In this document: positions 24,797 to 37,100 of the stretch, piece after piece
How the letters are laid out: each line of letters starts with the position of its first letter
How positions within the stretch are numbered: position 1 is the first letter of the stretch
Source of the DNA: Paulownia fortunei
Taxonomy: Eukaryota > Streptophyta > Magnoliopsida > Lamiales > Paulowniaceae
Direction: 5' to 3'
Length of the DNA stretch: 64,000 nucleotides
Assembly: GCA_019321725.1 (NCBI GenBank)
Contig: CM033116.1
Span: 13,955,420 to 14,019,419, forward strand
Translations under genes and position numbers: made by a program
Notes under the pieces: generated by a model
The model's database searches: none
What the model was told of the DNA's origin: nothing
What the model saw: the letters and a program-made list of their open reading frames with translations, nothing else

Positions 24797-27700
24797 GTGT
24801 ATGCAATGACACAAGAACAAGTTGATGCAGATGCTTCTGTAGTCATAAGTACTATTTCAATTTCTGGGATACCTACAATTGCATTGATAGATTCTGGATC
24901 TACGCATTCATTTGCATCACGTGTATTTGTGAGAAAATTGGGCATTACACCAGATTTATTAAAAGTAAGGTACAGCGTGACTGTTCCATCCAGAGAAGAA
25001 ATAGATTCCAACCAAATGTTAAGGGCTTGTTCTATTCAGATTAGTGATAGGACTCTCTATGCAGATCTCGTTATTTTATTGATGCCAAATTTTGAGGTTA
25101 TTCTAGGTATGGATTGGCTTACCAAATATCATGTAACAATTGATTGTAACAAGAAAATTGTGATTTTTCAGCCACCTGGAGAAGAACAGTTTATGTTTAG
25201 TGTTACCTTATTCTCACGGTCCTTACCAATTATATCTGCTTTGAAAGCTCAAATGATGTTGAATAAAGGTTGTGTTGGATATTTGGCAAGTGTTCTGGAC
25301 ACCTCAGTTGAAGCACAATTGAAGCCAAAAAATGTAGTTGTGGTTCAAGAATTTCTTGAGGTATTTTCAGATGATTTACTGGGATTACCACCGAATCGAG
25401 AGATCGAATTTGTGATTGATGTTATGCTAGGAACTACTCATATTTCTAAAGCACCATACCAAATGTCACCAATAGAATTTAAAGAGTTAAAAGTTCAATT
25501 GCAAGAATTGCTTGATAAGGGTTTTATTTTCACTAGTTATTCTCCTTGGGGAGCACCTGTGTTGTTCGTGAAAAAGAAGAATGGTACATTGCGGTTGTGC
25601 ATTGATTATAGAGAGTTGAATAAAGTAACAGTCAAGAATAAATATCCACTCCCAAGAATAGATGATTTGTTTGATCAATTGTAGGGAGCATCTGTATTTT
25701 CTAAGATTGATTTGCGCTCTAGGTATCATCAATTGAAGATCAAGGAAGAAGACATACCAAAGACTGTATTCCGATCAAGGTATGAACATTATGAATTTCT
25801 AGTGTTGCCTTTCGGTTTGACCAATGCCCCTGCAGCTTTTATGGATCTAATGAATAGGGTGTTCAAGCAATATATTGATAAATTTGTAATTGTGTTTATT
25901 GATGATATCCTAATTTATTCACGGGATAAAGAAGAGCACAAAGAACATTTAAAGATTATTCTGCAAATTCTTAAGGAAAAATAGTTGTATGATAAATTCA
26001 AGAAGTGTGAGTTTTGGCTTGAACAAGTGGTATTCCTAGGTCATGTAGTATCCAAGGATGGTATTTCTGTTGATCCTGGTAAGGTAGAAGCTGCCATTAA
26101 GTGGCCAACAACAACAAATATATCAGAAGTAAGGAGTTTCTTGGGATTAGTAGGGTACTATCGTCGATTTGTTCAGGGGTTTTCAAAGATAGCAACTCCA
26201 ACGATAATGTTGACAAGAAAGAATGTGAAGTTCTTGTGGATCGATACTTGTGAAAGAAGTTTTCAAGAACTGAAACATAAATTGACTACAACTCTTGTTC
26301 TTACCATTCTAACTGGAATTGGTGGATTCGTGGTGTATAGCAACGCTTCAAAAAATGGTTTGGGTGTTATTTTGATGTAAAATGGGAAGGTTATTGCCTA
26401 TGCTTCAAGGCAATTGAAGGAATGTGAAAAGAATAATCCAACCCATGATTTCGAACTTGCTGCTGTGGTTTTTACCTTGAAAATTTGGAGACATTATTTA
26501 TATGGTGAGAAGTGTGAGATATACACAGATCATAAGAGTCTGAAGTACTTCTTTACCCAAAAAGAGCTGAATATGATACAAAGAAGATGGTTAAAACTTG
26601 TGAAGGATTATGATTGTGTGATCAACTATTATCCTGGTAAAGTGAATGTGGTTGCAGATGCATTGAGAAGAAAATCCACGTCTTCTCTTTTTATTATATA
26701 AAAGTCAATATTACTGGATTTGTAGAGATTAGAGCTTGAAATTATACCTAAAGGCAAAAAGTGTTCATTGTCATCCTTAATGTTGAGACCTTCACTTCAA
26801 GATAGAATGAGAGAAGGTCAAAATGTGGACATGCATTTGTGTAGATTGAAAAGAATGATTGAGACTGGAAAAAGGCCAGACTTCTCTATTATTGATAATG
26901 GGATTATTCGATATAAAGGAAGACTGTGTGTGCCATTTGACAAGGCCATGAAAGCAGATATTTTAGAAGAAGCTCATACTACTCCTTACTCGGTACACCC
27001 AGGTAGCACAAAAATGTATAAGGACTTACAACAACATTATTGGTGGCCTAAAATGAAGAGAGATATAGCAAAATTTGTGGCTGAATGTATAACTTGTCAA
27101 CAAGTTAAGATTGAACATCAAAAACCATTAAGGTTGTTGAAGTCTTTGTTAATTCTAGAGTAGAAATAGGAGCACATTACAATGGACTTTGTGCTTGGAT
27201 TACCTAGAACACAAAAGGGGTATAATTCCATATGGGTGATTGTTGATAGATTAACTAAATCAACCCATTTTCTTCGAGTGAAATCCATATATAATATAGA
27301 CCAGTATGCTCAATAATATATTAAAGAGATAGTTAGGTTATATGGAGTGATAGTTTTAATAGTGTCCGATAGAGATCTTAAGTTTACATTTACATTTTGA
27401 AAGAGTTTACATAGTGGCATGGGAATGAAACTTGCATTTAGTACAACATTTCATCTACAAAGTGATAGGAAATCAGAGAGGGTTATTCAAATATTAGAGG
27501 ATATGTTAAAAGCTTTTGTGCTAGATTTTCAACGGAGTTGGGATGTGAAGCTTCCATTAGTGGAGTTTACTTATAATAATAGCTACCAATGAACAATTAG
27601 AATGACGCCTTATGAAGCATTGTATGGAAGGAAATGCAGATCTCCAGTTCATTGGGATGAAGTTGGAGAACGAAGCTTACTTGGTCGAGAAATAGTTCAA

Positions 27701-28225
27701 CATACTGCTAAGGTAGTGGAGAAGATACAAGAGAAAATGAAGATCGCGCAAAGTAGATAGAAAAGTTATGCAGATAAATGGAGAAAAGATCCAGAGTTTG
27801 CATTCGGGATCATGTGTTCTTAAAAGTAGCTCCTATGAAAAGTGTTATGAGATTTGAAAAGAAAGGAAAACTCAGCCCAAGGTATGTCGGCCCCTTCGAG
27901 ATTCTCGAAAGAGTTGGTGATAAATCTTATAGAGTGGCCTTACCTCCGTCATTATCTAGTGTTCACAATATTTTCCATATGTCTATGTTGAGAAAGTACA
28001 TTTCAAACCCCTATCATCTGTTGAAGAGAGACCAGTGCAAATTCTGGATTGGAAGGAAAAAAAACTAAGTATGAAAAAGATTCGACTTGTAAAGTATTGT
28101 GGAGGAATCATTCTTTAGAAGAGGCCACATTGGAAAGAGAAGAAGAAATGAAGAGCAAGTATCCAAAATTATTTGGTACGTTAAATTTTAAGGACAAAAT
28201 TTTTATAAGGAAGAAAGGATTGTAA
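24797..28225 (+). pseudogene. A1 pol (PR-RT-RH-IN-chromodomain-like end), broken
   Basis: Polyprotein with every domain identifiable. The protease motif [10 protein letters not shown] is intact (Asp at 24890-24892). Reverse transcriptase is open to '[12 protein letters not shown]', then TAG replaces a Gln codon at 25682. The active site [10 protein letters not shown] is intact at about 25892-25921. RNase H carries '[18 protein letters not shown]'. The integrase zinc region ends 'CITCQQVKIEHQ', and its catalytic Asp (27185), Asp (27368) and Glu (27476) are retained with D-35-E spacing. The C-terminus has 'HNIFHMSMLRKYISNP', then, after a deletion/frameshift near 28030, 'EEATLEREEEMKSKYPKLF', which is the end of a chromodomain of the Tekay type. 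About a dozen stops occur, many Gln or Trp derived (for example two TGG to TAG near 27160). The stop TAA at 28223-28225 lies inside the 3' LTR. Confidence 0.93.
28207..28220 (+). other. A1 polypurine tract
   Basis: AAGGAAGAAAGGAT directly precedes the 3' LTR and would prime plus-strand cDNA. It overlaps the last codons of pol. Confidence 0.75.
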
Positions 28226-29457
28226 TGCCAATTCTTTCCTATATAGCCAATAATAAGCATATTGCATGAATATGCATCTAATCAATAAGCATTGTCAGAT
28301 TATGGAATACAAATAGCCAGATTGCACGAACATGAATAATTGTTACTATATGCTCTAGTTATGCTTTAACTTGCATTAGTAGACAAAATATGAGATCAAA
28401 CTTTTATTTCTTGATGTAACATATTCCTTAAGTGCCTCTTTGTAGTGAAAAACTCAGTATCTTGATTAGGGAGGATTGAAAAGTGTATATGATTTTAATT
28501 AGAATAGATTATGTGATTTATTAAAAATATATTGAAAGGTACATGATTTGATTATTTTAGACCTTTAACACATCCTATCTTCCAAAGAGATTAACCATTT
28601 CACTTAGCTCAAAACAGACTTGAGGTAAGTTGAAACTTTCATTTACTGTATCACAATAATCATATAATGTTGTTCATGTTTTAATGTGATTATCATTATT
28701 TGTCAAATGATGTAATGTTTGATGTATTTATGGTTCATGTAGCATGATACTATTAATAATATAATGAGGTTTTTAAAAATGAAGTATGGTACTTGATTGA
28801 TGGTCGGGTAGACAAGGGACGTGGGAGGGACCGGCGAACCCAACAAATGGTAGAAAATACTTGAGGTTGAAAAACCAGCATAGAAAAGCCACAGTTAATG
28901 AGTTAGAATATGGCTAATACCTGAGGTTGAAAGACCAAGTATGGAAACCCCATATTATTTCTCTTATTGGTCAATCATTATGAATAGGTTTTGAAAACCA
29001 CGGTCTATCGCTATTAGTTAGGTACCACACTTTAAGGGCCCTAAAGAATGATTTATGAAAGAAAGTTCTTAAATTGAATATTCCATTTAATGATTTATGA
29101 GATTTGCATGTACTATATTTTTTATTTCATCAGTTTCACTTTACTTAGCCTTTAGCTCATTAGATTCTTGTGATAATACTTGAGGTTGAAAAATTGGTAT
29201 GGGAAAGCCACAGTGAATGAGTTAGAATATGGCTAATACCTCAGGTTGAAAGACCAAGTATGAGAACCTCATATATTTCTCTTCTTGGCCAATCATTATA
29301 AATAGGTTTTGAAAACTACGGTCTATCACTATTAGTTAGGTACCACACTTCGAGGACCCTAAAGAATGATTTATGAAATAAAGTTCTTGAATTGAATATT
29401 ACATTTAATGATTTATGAGATTTGGATGTACTATATTTGTTATTGCATCACTTTCAA
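28221..29457 (+). mobile_element. Element A1, 3' LTR, rearranged and truncated
   Basis: It begins at the LTR edge (TGTAATGCCAATTC). Compared with the 5' LTR it lacks about 1 kb after 28464. It jumps from the 'TTAGGGAGG' region to 'GATTGAAAAGTGTATATGA', skipping what corresponds to about 21625-22615. It also contains a 319-base internal duplication (28856-29457). Similarity stops near 29457, before the last ~400 bases and the CA end. Confidence 0.87.
28856..29457 (+). repeat. 319-bp direct duplication inside the A1 3' LTR
   Basis: AATACTTGAGGTTGAAAAA occurs at 28856 and 29175. The sequence after each runs in parallel through GTTAGGTACCACACTT and GATTTATGAGATTTG. The second copy stops at about 29457. 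A1's own 5' LTR and the other A LTRs have a single copy, so the event came after insertion. Confidence 0.88.
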
Positions 29458-29536
29458 CATTCTAAAAACAACTTGTGTTTAGAGAATTGAGTTGATACAA
29501 GATTGGAACCCTTTTGTATAGGAAAAGATAAGAATT

Positions 29537-29555
29537 GAGAGAGAGAGAGAGAGAG
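29537..29555. repeat. GA microsatellite in LTR E
   Basis: An uninterrupted (GA)n run of about nine units, followed by GGGAGAG. It lies in the transcribed 3' part of the LTR (minus strand), where it reads as a CT tract. Confidence 0.85.
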
Positions 29556-29608
29556 GGAGAGTGGCAGATTTTTTGGTTGAGTTTTCCTTTTATGATTTTT
29601 GGTCACTT

Positions 29609-29630
29609 AAGTGTGTATTTATACACACTT
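29609..29630 (-). promoter_or_regulatory. Probable LTR E core promoter inside a palindrome
   Basis: AAGTGTGTAT and ATACACACTT are perfect 10-base arms around TT. The minus-strand centre reads TATAAATA, a good plant TATA box. Its position about 140 bases before the LTR's 3' end fits a U3/R boundary. Confidence 0.5.
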
Positions 29631-31138
29631 GAGGTCCACCCCTAATTTCTCTTGTTATTCTCCCTTTTTTCCTCCCTATCCTATTATTTCCTAATTTAAT
29701 TAGGTCTCCATGTCTTGCTCTCCAAGACTCCCTTGTTAGGCCATGGGCTTGGATTATTAATTAATTAAAGGTCCACTGAATTGATCCCCATCAATTAATA
29801 TAGTTCAAATTAATTAATTGATCCAATTAACTAATTAATTGGTTCCAAGGGGCTACCCAATCAAATTAGGCCTAATTAAAATAATCTCTATTACTTTAGT
29901 TGGTTAATTAATTTAACTCTTTAAATTCATTGAAAGCCTATTAATTATTTGATCCAATTAATTAATTAATTCACTCCCATTAGCCCATAATCAAATTATG
30001 TATAATTAAATAATCCCATTATTTAATTGGATGAATTAATTCAACTCTTTAAATTAATTACAACTCAAGTTAATTAATCTTCATTAATTAACTTAATCCA
30101 ACACTTTGGATCAAAGAAAGAGATTAGAGGTGGACCATCCCATTGTGTGTGACCCCTTAAGTTCATAACTAAGCCAGTAGTGGGCTTGCAACTTATGAAT
30201 GTTTTTTATATTTTGATTAATTAATAAAATTAACTAATCCGCTTGGAATTAACTCTTTTATTCCAAAAACTTCACAAGTCAAGGGAAGTACCTAGCAAAT
30301 GCATCTTGAGTACCATGTAAATATGGTCATTCCATCAACTAATCTCCTGATTAATTCTAGGGCATGAGTTATTAGTCAAAACTTTATTTTAACTTAATAA
30401 CTATGATTCCATTTTAAGTCACATTGATCTTTTGAAGAATCATTAGAAAACCCCGCGTCTAATATTCATTCTACCTTGGCTATGGTCTTTGGGATCAAGG
30501 ACTATGAAAACATAAGAGATTCACCAATTCTATGAGATAGGTGATGGATCCTTTGTTGGCCACTCATCAGGCTCCATACACAAAGACTATACACCCAAGG
30601 TAAACCCCTTGCGATTGTTTGATAATTAGGAAACACATCAAAGTGCGTGATCTCATGCACAAGACTAACATGCTACCTTAAGTCAAAGGATAAATTAAGA
30701 CACTATTGTAATTGGAAAATTTTCATTTGACAAATAATATTTTCTAATTGAGAATTTCCCGTAGGCCAATTCAAGATACGTGTTCTCCAACAAGCACCTA
30801 CATACATGCACTAGCATCCCCATGTTGATGCTTATGGTAGATATTCTCCTTTCGAGCATGCATCGTGTGCACGAGTTTATTGGGCTTATTGATGTGACTC
30901 TTAATGAACCCCTGACTCAGAACAAGTTTAAGATCAAAGACATAGAGGCATGTTTTATGATCGTCATCATATGCATGACCATGTCCTTTAGCTATTTATG
31001 ATCTAGGGACTTTATCTAATTTTTGAAACAATTAAAGATAATTAAAATGCCTTTTATTAATAAACATCATGAATAAGATTATTTTTACAAAAGTGTAAAA
31101 GCTCGCCACTAATTGGCTCGCTGGACACTACTCTAACA

Positions 31139-34100
31139 CTAATAGCAGAAAATCTCATTTAAGCTTGGACACATTTGTCTATTTATTTTCAATGAGTTGA
31201 TTTTTTTCAACTTAAATCTGTTGCAAACCTAATGTAGATTACACATAGATAAGTTTTATTGCCATTTAAGTTTGCATATAAATTTTTGTGCATCGATAAT
31301 TTCACACTCGAATATCATAATGCTAATAAAGTTCAAGGGGGGATTCTAATGTTGTGCCCAACATCTATTAAGTCATCTTGAGTCAAATGTTAAACACATT
31401 TCAAGTTGTGCTTAATGATACATCTAATTGTTCTCTTCTGTATTTTTTGTTAAGGAGTCGATTTCAGTTGTTAATTAAGTTGAAGTTGTCAATATATATG
31501 ATAGCTCATTCATGGTGGTAATTACAGTATCATAGTAACAAACACATAGAGGTAATTCAAAGCTCGATAAAGCAGATGAAGAATTCCAAAGCAGATGAAG
31601 ACTTCCAACGCATATAGGTAACAAACCGCCTATTATCTCGAAAAGTAAAATTGCAAGCCAATAATTGCGGAATGTGATTCAGGCATTTTGAAATCATGAT
31701 CTAAAAAGAGTCCTAGTCACCATAGTTACAGATTTAAATATAGTTCCAAATGATTTAGATCCAAGTAGTAATCTATCTCATTCCATGAATTCATCTTGAA
31801 AATTGCATCAATATGCCCCATGTCCGTTATCTCATCATATGTAAAAAGTTGTGAACACTTACTTTTCTGAACAAACACATTCGTTTTGACTTTATAAAGG
31901 AACCGCAAAAAACTTTAAGTATAGTCTTATTACAATAGATAACTTCCATATATGGCGAGTATGATTTTGTTCCAAATATATGTATAAAGTTTCATTCATT
32001 GGACACACTTGTCTTTATTTATCGAGAACTTAAATTTTGCCAAGAGAATATTATTATGTGGACAATAAATGTCAGTTAACTCATCTTCAATCCAAAAAAA
32101 AGACTATTTAAAGTTCTAAAGAAGAAAGCATTAAATGCATTTGGTGTCACTTGGCATTTATCCATTGAGTTGATGTTAGTTTCTACTTAACATGAGGCAT
32201 AGCATTGTAACAGTTTAAGGAAGTATACAAAATTTGGTACATCAGCTCCTTTATCATCTGTGTACGGGAGGCACATAGAATCCGACAAGTAAATTGCATG
32301 AGTGTGCCCCATGCTTGTTATCTAACACAATGTGACAAGATAGAAATATTTTAACTTATGCATAATTGTACGTTACATGGTCTTGATCTTGTACATGTTT
32401 CTGATCAAATCAACTCCTTTTCTAGTAAAACATGAGTCATAGCCTTCTTATAGTACAAGTTACACAAAGTGAGTTATATTTCTTATCAAGTCCTCATACA
32501 AATTTTTTGTGGCTTCACGTCATTCCACACTTGACTTAACATTGCACGTATAATTCTTCAAGAGATCCCAATTGTATGCCCCTAGCATGTTCACTCACCA
32601 CCAGTCGAAACTTAAGGCCAAATAAGGTTTTATAGTAGAAAACTATAATAAGCTTTGAATCATTTGTCTATTTTTTTGTTGTGTTGATGTTTGTTTCTAC
32701 TTAAGTTTGTCGCATTCCTAATATAAGTAATAGTACAAGTTACAGATAGAAGGAGTGCAAATGCCATTAAAGTCCATGTTTGAGTTTTGATGAAATGCAC
32801 TTCACACTCGGTTTCACAAAGCGCATATAATTCTTCATGACATTCCAATTATGTGCCTCTCATCAGCAAATCCATCCATTGTCAAAACATAAGGCCTTCT
32901 TATAGTGCAAGTTAAAATAGGATTCTTCTTGAGATTCCATTTCTGTGCCCCTCGCTCATGTCCAGAAAAAATGTGAGACCTAATAATTTAGTCTCCCTAT
33001 AAATTTTTGTGTGTTAATAATTTCACACTCGATATCACAATGCAGAAAGAGTTCAGTGGGGGATTTCTGAAGTTGTGCCCAATATCTATTAAGTTATCTT
33101 TCTAAAGGTGTGCCCAACGTCTATTAAGTTACTTGAGTCAAAAGTTAAACTTATTTAAAGTTGTGCTTAACTATACATCTGATTGTTCTCATATGTATTT
33201 TTTTATCAAGGAGTCGATTTCAGTTGTTACTTAATTTTGAGCTATAGCACATTCATTGTGTTAATCACAGTACCATAGTAACTTTATGTGGGTAAGGCAA
33301 GGGAAGCATGTTTTAGAGCTCGATAAAGCAGATGAAGGCTTGCAGCCAATGGGAAGCAAGGGTAAGTACGACGAGCTAACTTTCAGAAGAATAGTTAGTG
33401 CACCAACAACTGTGGAAGGCAATTCAGGCATTTTGAAAATCTAAAAAGAGTCATGGTCACCATAGTTAGAGTTTAAATGTAGTTCAGGATGATTTAGATC
33501 TAAGTAGTAATCTATCTTATTTCATGCATTCATCGTGAAAATTGCATCAATATGCCCCATAGCCGTTATCTCATCCCGTGTAAAAAGTTATGGGCATTTA
33601 CTTTTCTGAACAAACACATGCATTTTGTCTTTCTAAATAAACAACATCAAATGCAAAGGACAAGTATGATTACATTCCAAATTCGTGTATAAATTTTCGT
33701 TCCTTAGATCTTATCATGCTTGTCTTCATTCATCGAGAACCTGAATTTCGCCATGAGAATCATGTAGTGTGGACATTATATGTCCATTAACTTATTCCAA
33801 ATAAAAAAAGACTAATTAAAGTTTTAAAGAAGAAAGCATTAAACACATTTGGTGTCGCATCGCATTTTTCATTGAGTTGATATTAGTTTCTACCTAAATT
33901 TGAGCCATAGCATTGTCAACATAAGCTTCAAGAAACTACTGAAATATGTCATTATTTGAGGGGGTATACAAAATTTGGTACATCAGCTCCTTTACCATCT
34001 ATGTACGGGGAGGCACATAGAATCCAACAAGTAAATTGCATAAGTGTGCCCCAAGCTTAGCATCTAACACAATGTGAAAATGTAAAATAATTTTAACTTA

Positions 34101-37100
34101 TACATAACAATATGTTACATGATCTTGATCTTGTACAAGTTTCTCCATCAAATCAACTCCTTTTTTCCAGTATAACATTTATCAGCCTTTTTATAGTGCA
34201 AGTTACATAAAGTTAGTTTTATTTCCTTTCAAGTCTGCATGCAAATTTTTTATGGATTTGCATCATTTCTCACTAGATTTCACATTGCATGTACAATTCT
34301 TCACGAGATCCTAATTGTGCTCCCCTCTCATGCTCACTCATCCCTAGTCAAAACTTAAGGCTGAATAGGGTTTTATAGGTGAAAACTTTATATAAGCTTG
34401 GAATCATTTTCTATTTTTTTCATTGAGTTGATATTTGTTTCTACTTATGTATGCCACATTCCTAATGCATGTTATAGTACAAGTTACACATAGAAGGAGT
34501 GCAATTTCCATTAGAGTCCATGTATAAGTTTATGTGCATTGCTTAATTTCACACTCGAGTTCACAAAGTGCGTAAATTTCTTCATGACGTCCAATTGTGT
34601 GCCCCTCATCTGCAAACTCATCCATAGTCAAAACATAAGGACTTCTTATAGTTCAAGTTAAAGTAGAATTCTTCCTAAGATTCCAATTTTGTGCCCCTTA
34701 CTCATGTCCAGTCAAAACAAAAGGCCTAATATAGTTTTATAGGAGAAACCCACATATAATGGATACATTTGTCCATTTTTTTTATTTAGTTGATGTTTGT
34801 TTCAACTGAAGTCTACCACACACCTAATGTAAATTACACATAGGATGAGTTTTATTGTCAATCGAGTCTGTGTAATAATTTTTGTGCAATGATAAGTTCA
34901 CACTAGAGCAAATAAGTTCAATAGGGTATTTTTTGGTGTGCCAATATCTTTTAAGTCATCTTGAGTCAAAAGTTAAACCTATTTAAAGTTGTGCTTAACA
35001 ATACATCTAATTGTTCTCTTATGTATTTTGTCTGGAGCAGTCAATTTTGTTGTTAATTACAATATGATAGTAACTTTAAGTAGGTAAGGCAACGAATGCA
35101 CATTTTAGAATTCGTTAAAGCATATGAAGACTTCCAATGCATATAGATAACTCACCACCTATTATCTCAAAAAGTAAAATTGCAGGCCAATATGTGGCAA
35201 GGGTAAGAATGACAAGCTAATTGCTGGGAGAACGTTCTATGTACCAACAACTGTGGAAGACGATTTAGCTATTTTGAAATCAAGATTCAAAAAAAGCCCT
35301 GGTCACCAGTTAGATATTTAGATGTAGTTCCGAATGATCTAGAAGCAGTATTCTATCTCATTTCATGCATTTGTTAATAAAATTGCATCATTGTGCCCCA
35401 TATCCGTTATCTCATCCTCTGTAAAAGTTATGAGCACTTACATTTCTGAACAAACACATGCTTTTGTCTTTCTAAACAAACAACATCAAACTTTAAGTAT
35501 AATCTTATTATAGTACATAACTTGCACATTGGGTGAGTATGATTTTGGTCTAAATCAGTGTATAAAGTTTCATTTATTAGATCTTATCATGCTTGTCTTC
35601 ATTCAGTGAGAACTTAGATTTTTCCATAAGAATCTTATTGTGCGGAAAATATGTGTGTTAACTCCTCTTAAATCCAAAATAAATGACTAATTAGAGTTCT
35701 AAAGAAGAAAGCGTTAAAAGCATTTGGAATTGATGTCTGTTTCAACATAAACTTGAGCCATAACATTATTAATGTAAGCTTCAAGAAACCACTGAAATAT
35801 GTTACTATTTGAGGGAGTACACAAAATTTGGTACATCAACTACTTTACCATCTGAGTATGGAAGGCACAGAGAATCCGACAAGTTAATTGCATGAGTGTG
35901 CCCCATGCTTATCTAACACAATGTGAAAATAAAGAACTATCTTAACTTCTGCATAGCACTATATAAGCTACATAGTTATGATATTGTACATGTGTTCTCT
36001 ATTCAAATCAACTTATTTTTCTAGCACACATTTGTTATTGTCTTCTTATAGTGCAAGTTACATAGAGTGAGTTATATTCCCTTTCAAGTCCGCATATAAT
36101 TTTTTTTGTGGCTTTACATCATCCCACACTCAATTTTGTAGTGCACCTAATTCTTCATGAGATCCCCCAACTGTGTGCCCCTTGTATGTACACTCATCAC
36201 CAGTCAAAACTTAAGGCCTAATAATGTTTCATAGTAGAAACCCAAATATAAGCTTGGAATCATTTGTCTATTTTTTCTTTATGATCTAGGTTCCAGGATC
36301 ACGCCTGACTAACTCCTAGGAGAGGATGGTCTTTCCCCCTGGTTTGCCCTCATAGTAAATATGGTGACACAGTCTATACACACTTGGGTTGGACCTCCAT
36401 ATAGGTCACCCTCCCAATGGACCCACCTACAGCGCTGCGAGGGACACCCGGAGGGGTGAATATAAGCACGCTACACTCTGCCACCAAAGGGATTAGAACC
36501 CTTAGTGCTCACATTTTTCTCCTCATGTCTTATCTCTGCAGCATACCCGCAGGGGCCATTTATCTATTTTTTTGTTGAATTGATGTTTGTTTATACTTAA
36601 ATCTATGGCATTTTGAATTCAAGTTATAGTACAAGTTACACCTAGAAGGAGTGTTATTGCTAGTAGAGTCCATGTAGAAATTTTTGTGAATCGCACAATT
36701 TCACACTCTATTTCACAAAGTGTATGCAGTTCATCATGACATTCCAATTGTGTGCCCCTCGTCTATAAACTCATCCATAGTCAAAATGTAAGGCCTTCTT
36801 ACAGTGCAAGTTAAAGTAGGATTCTTCGTAAGATTTCAATTGTGTGCCCCTCATTAATCTCCAATCAAAACATGAGGCATAATAATGTTTAATAGCAGAA
36901 AACCACATATAAGCTTGGACACATTTATCTTTTTTTTTTGTTGAGTTGATGTTTGTTTCTACTTAAGTCTGTCATAAACATAATGTAATACATAAGATGA
37001 GTTTTATTGTTATTCAAGTCCATGTATAAATTTTTATGCAACGATAATTTCACACTAGATATCACCATGCAAATAGAGTTCAATGGGGGATTTTGATGGT

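Larger units (their letters stand above)
29476..31138 (-). mobile_element. Family E LTR, probably Ty1-copia, solo or truncated
   Basis: On the minus strand this reads like an LTR. It starts TGTTAGAGTAGTGTCC (edge at 31138). A long U3 with ATTAATTAATT blocks follows, then a TATA box (TATAAATA, minus) at 29616-29623, and about 140 bases downstream a region with a CT repeat that ends near CTCTAAACA (29476). The ends form short inverted repeats TGTTAGAG/CTCTAAACA. No primer site or coding region adjoins it. The flanking pentamers (ACTTG and CTAAT) do not match, so it is not a clean solo LTR. The copia assignment rests on general LTR style and is uncertain. Confidence 0.6.

Noticed and set aside
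30780..31001. 73-residue frame on the plus strand
   Set aside because: It lies antisense within LTR E, which is non-coding in its U3.
29476..31138. Clean solo LTR with target duplication
   Set aside because: The pentamers at the best edges (ACTTG, CTAAT) do not match and neither flank continues across it. I therefore call it solo or truncated.
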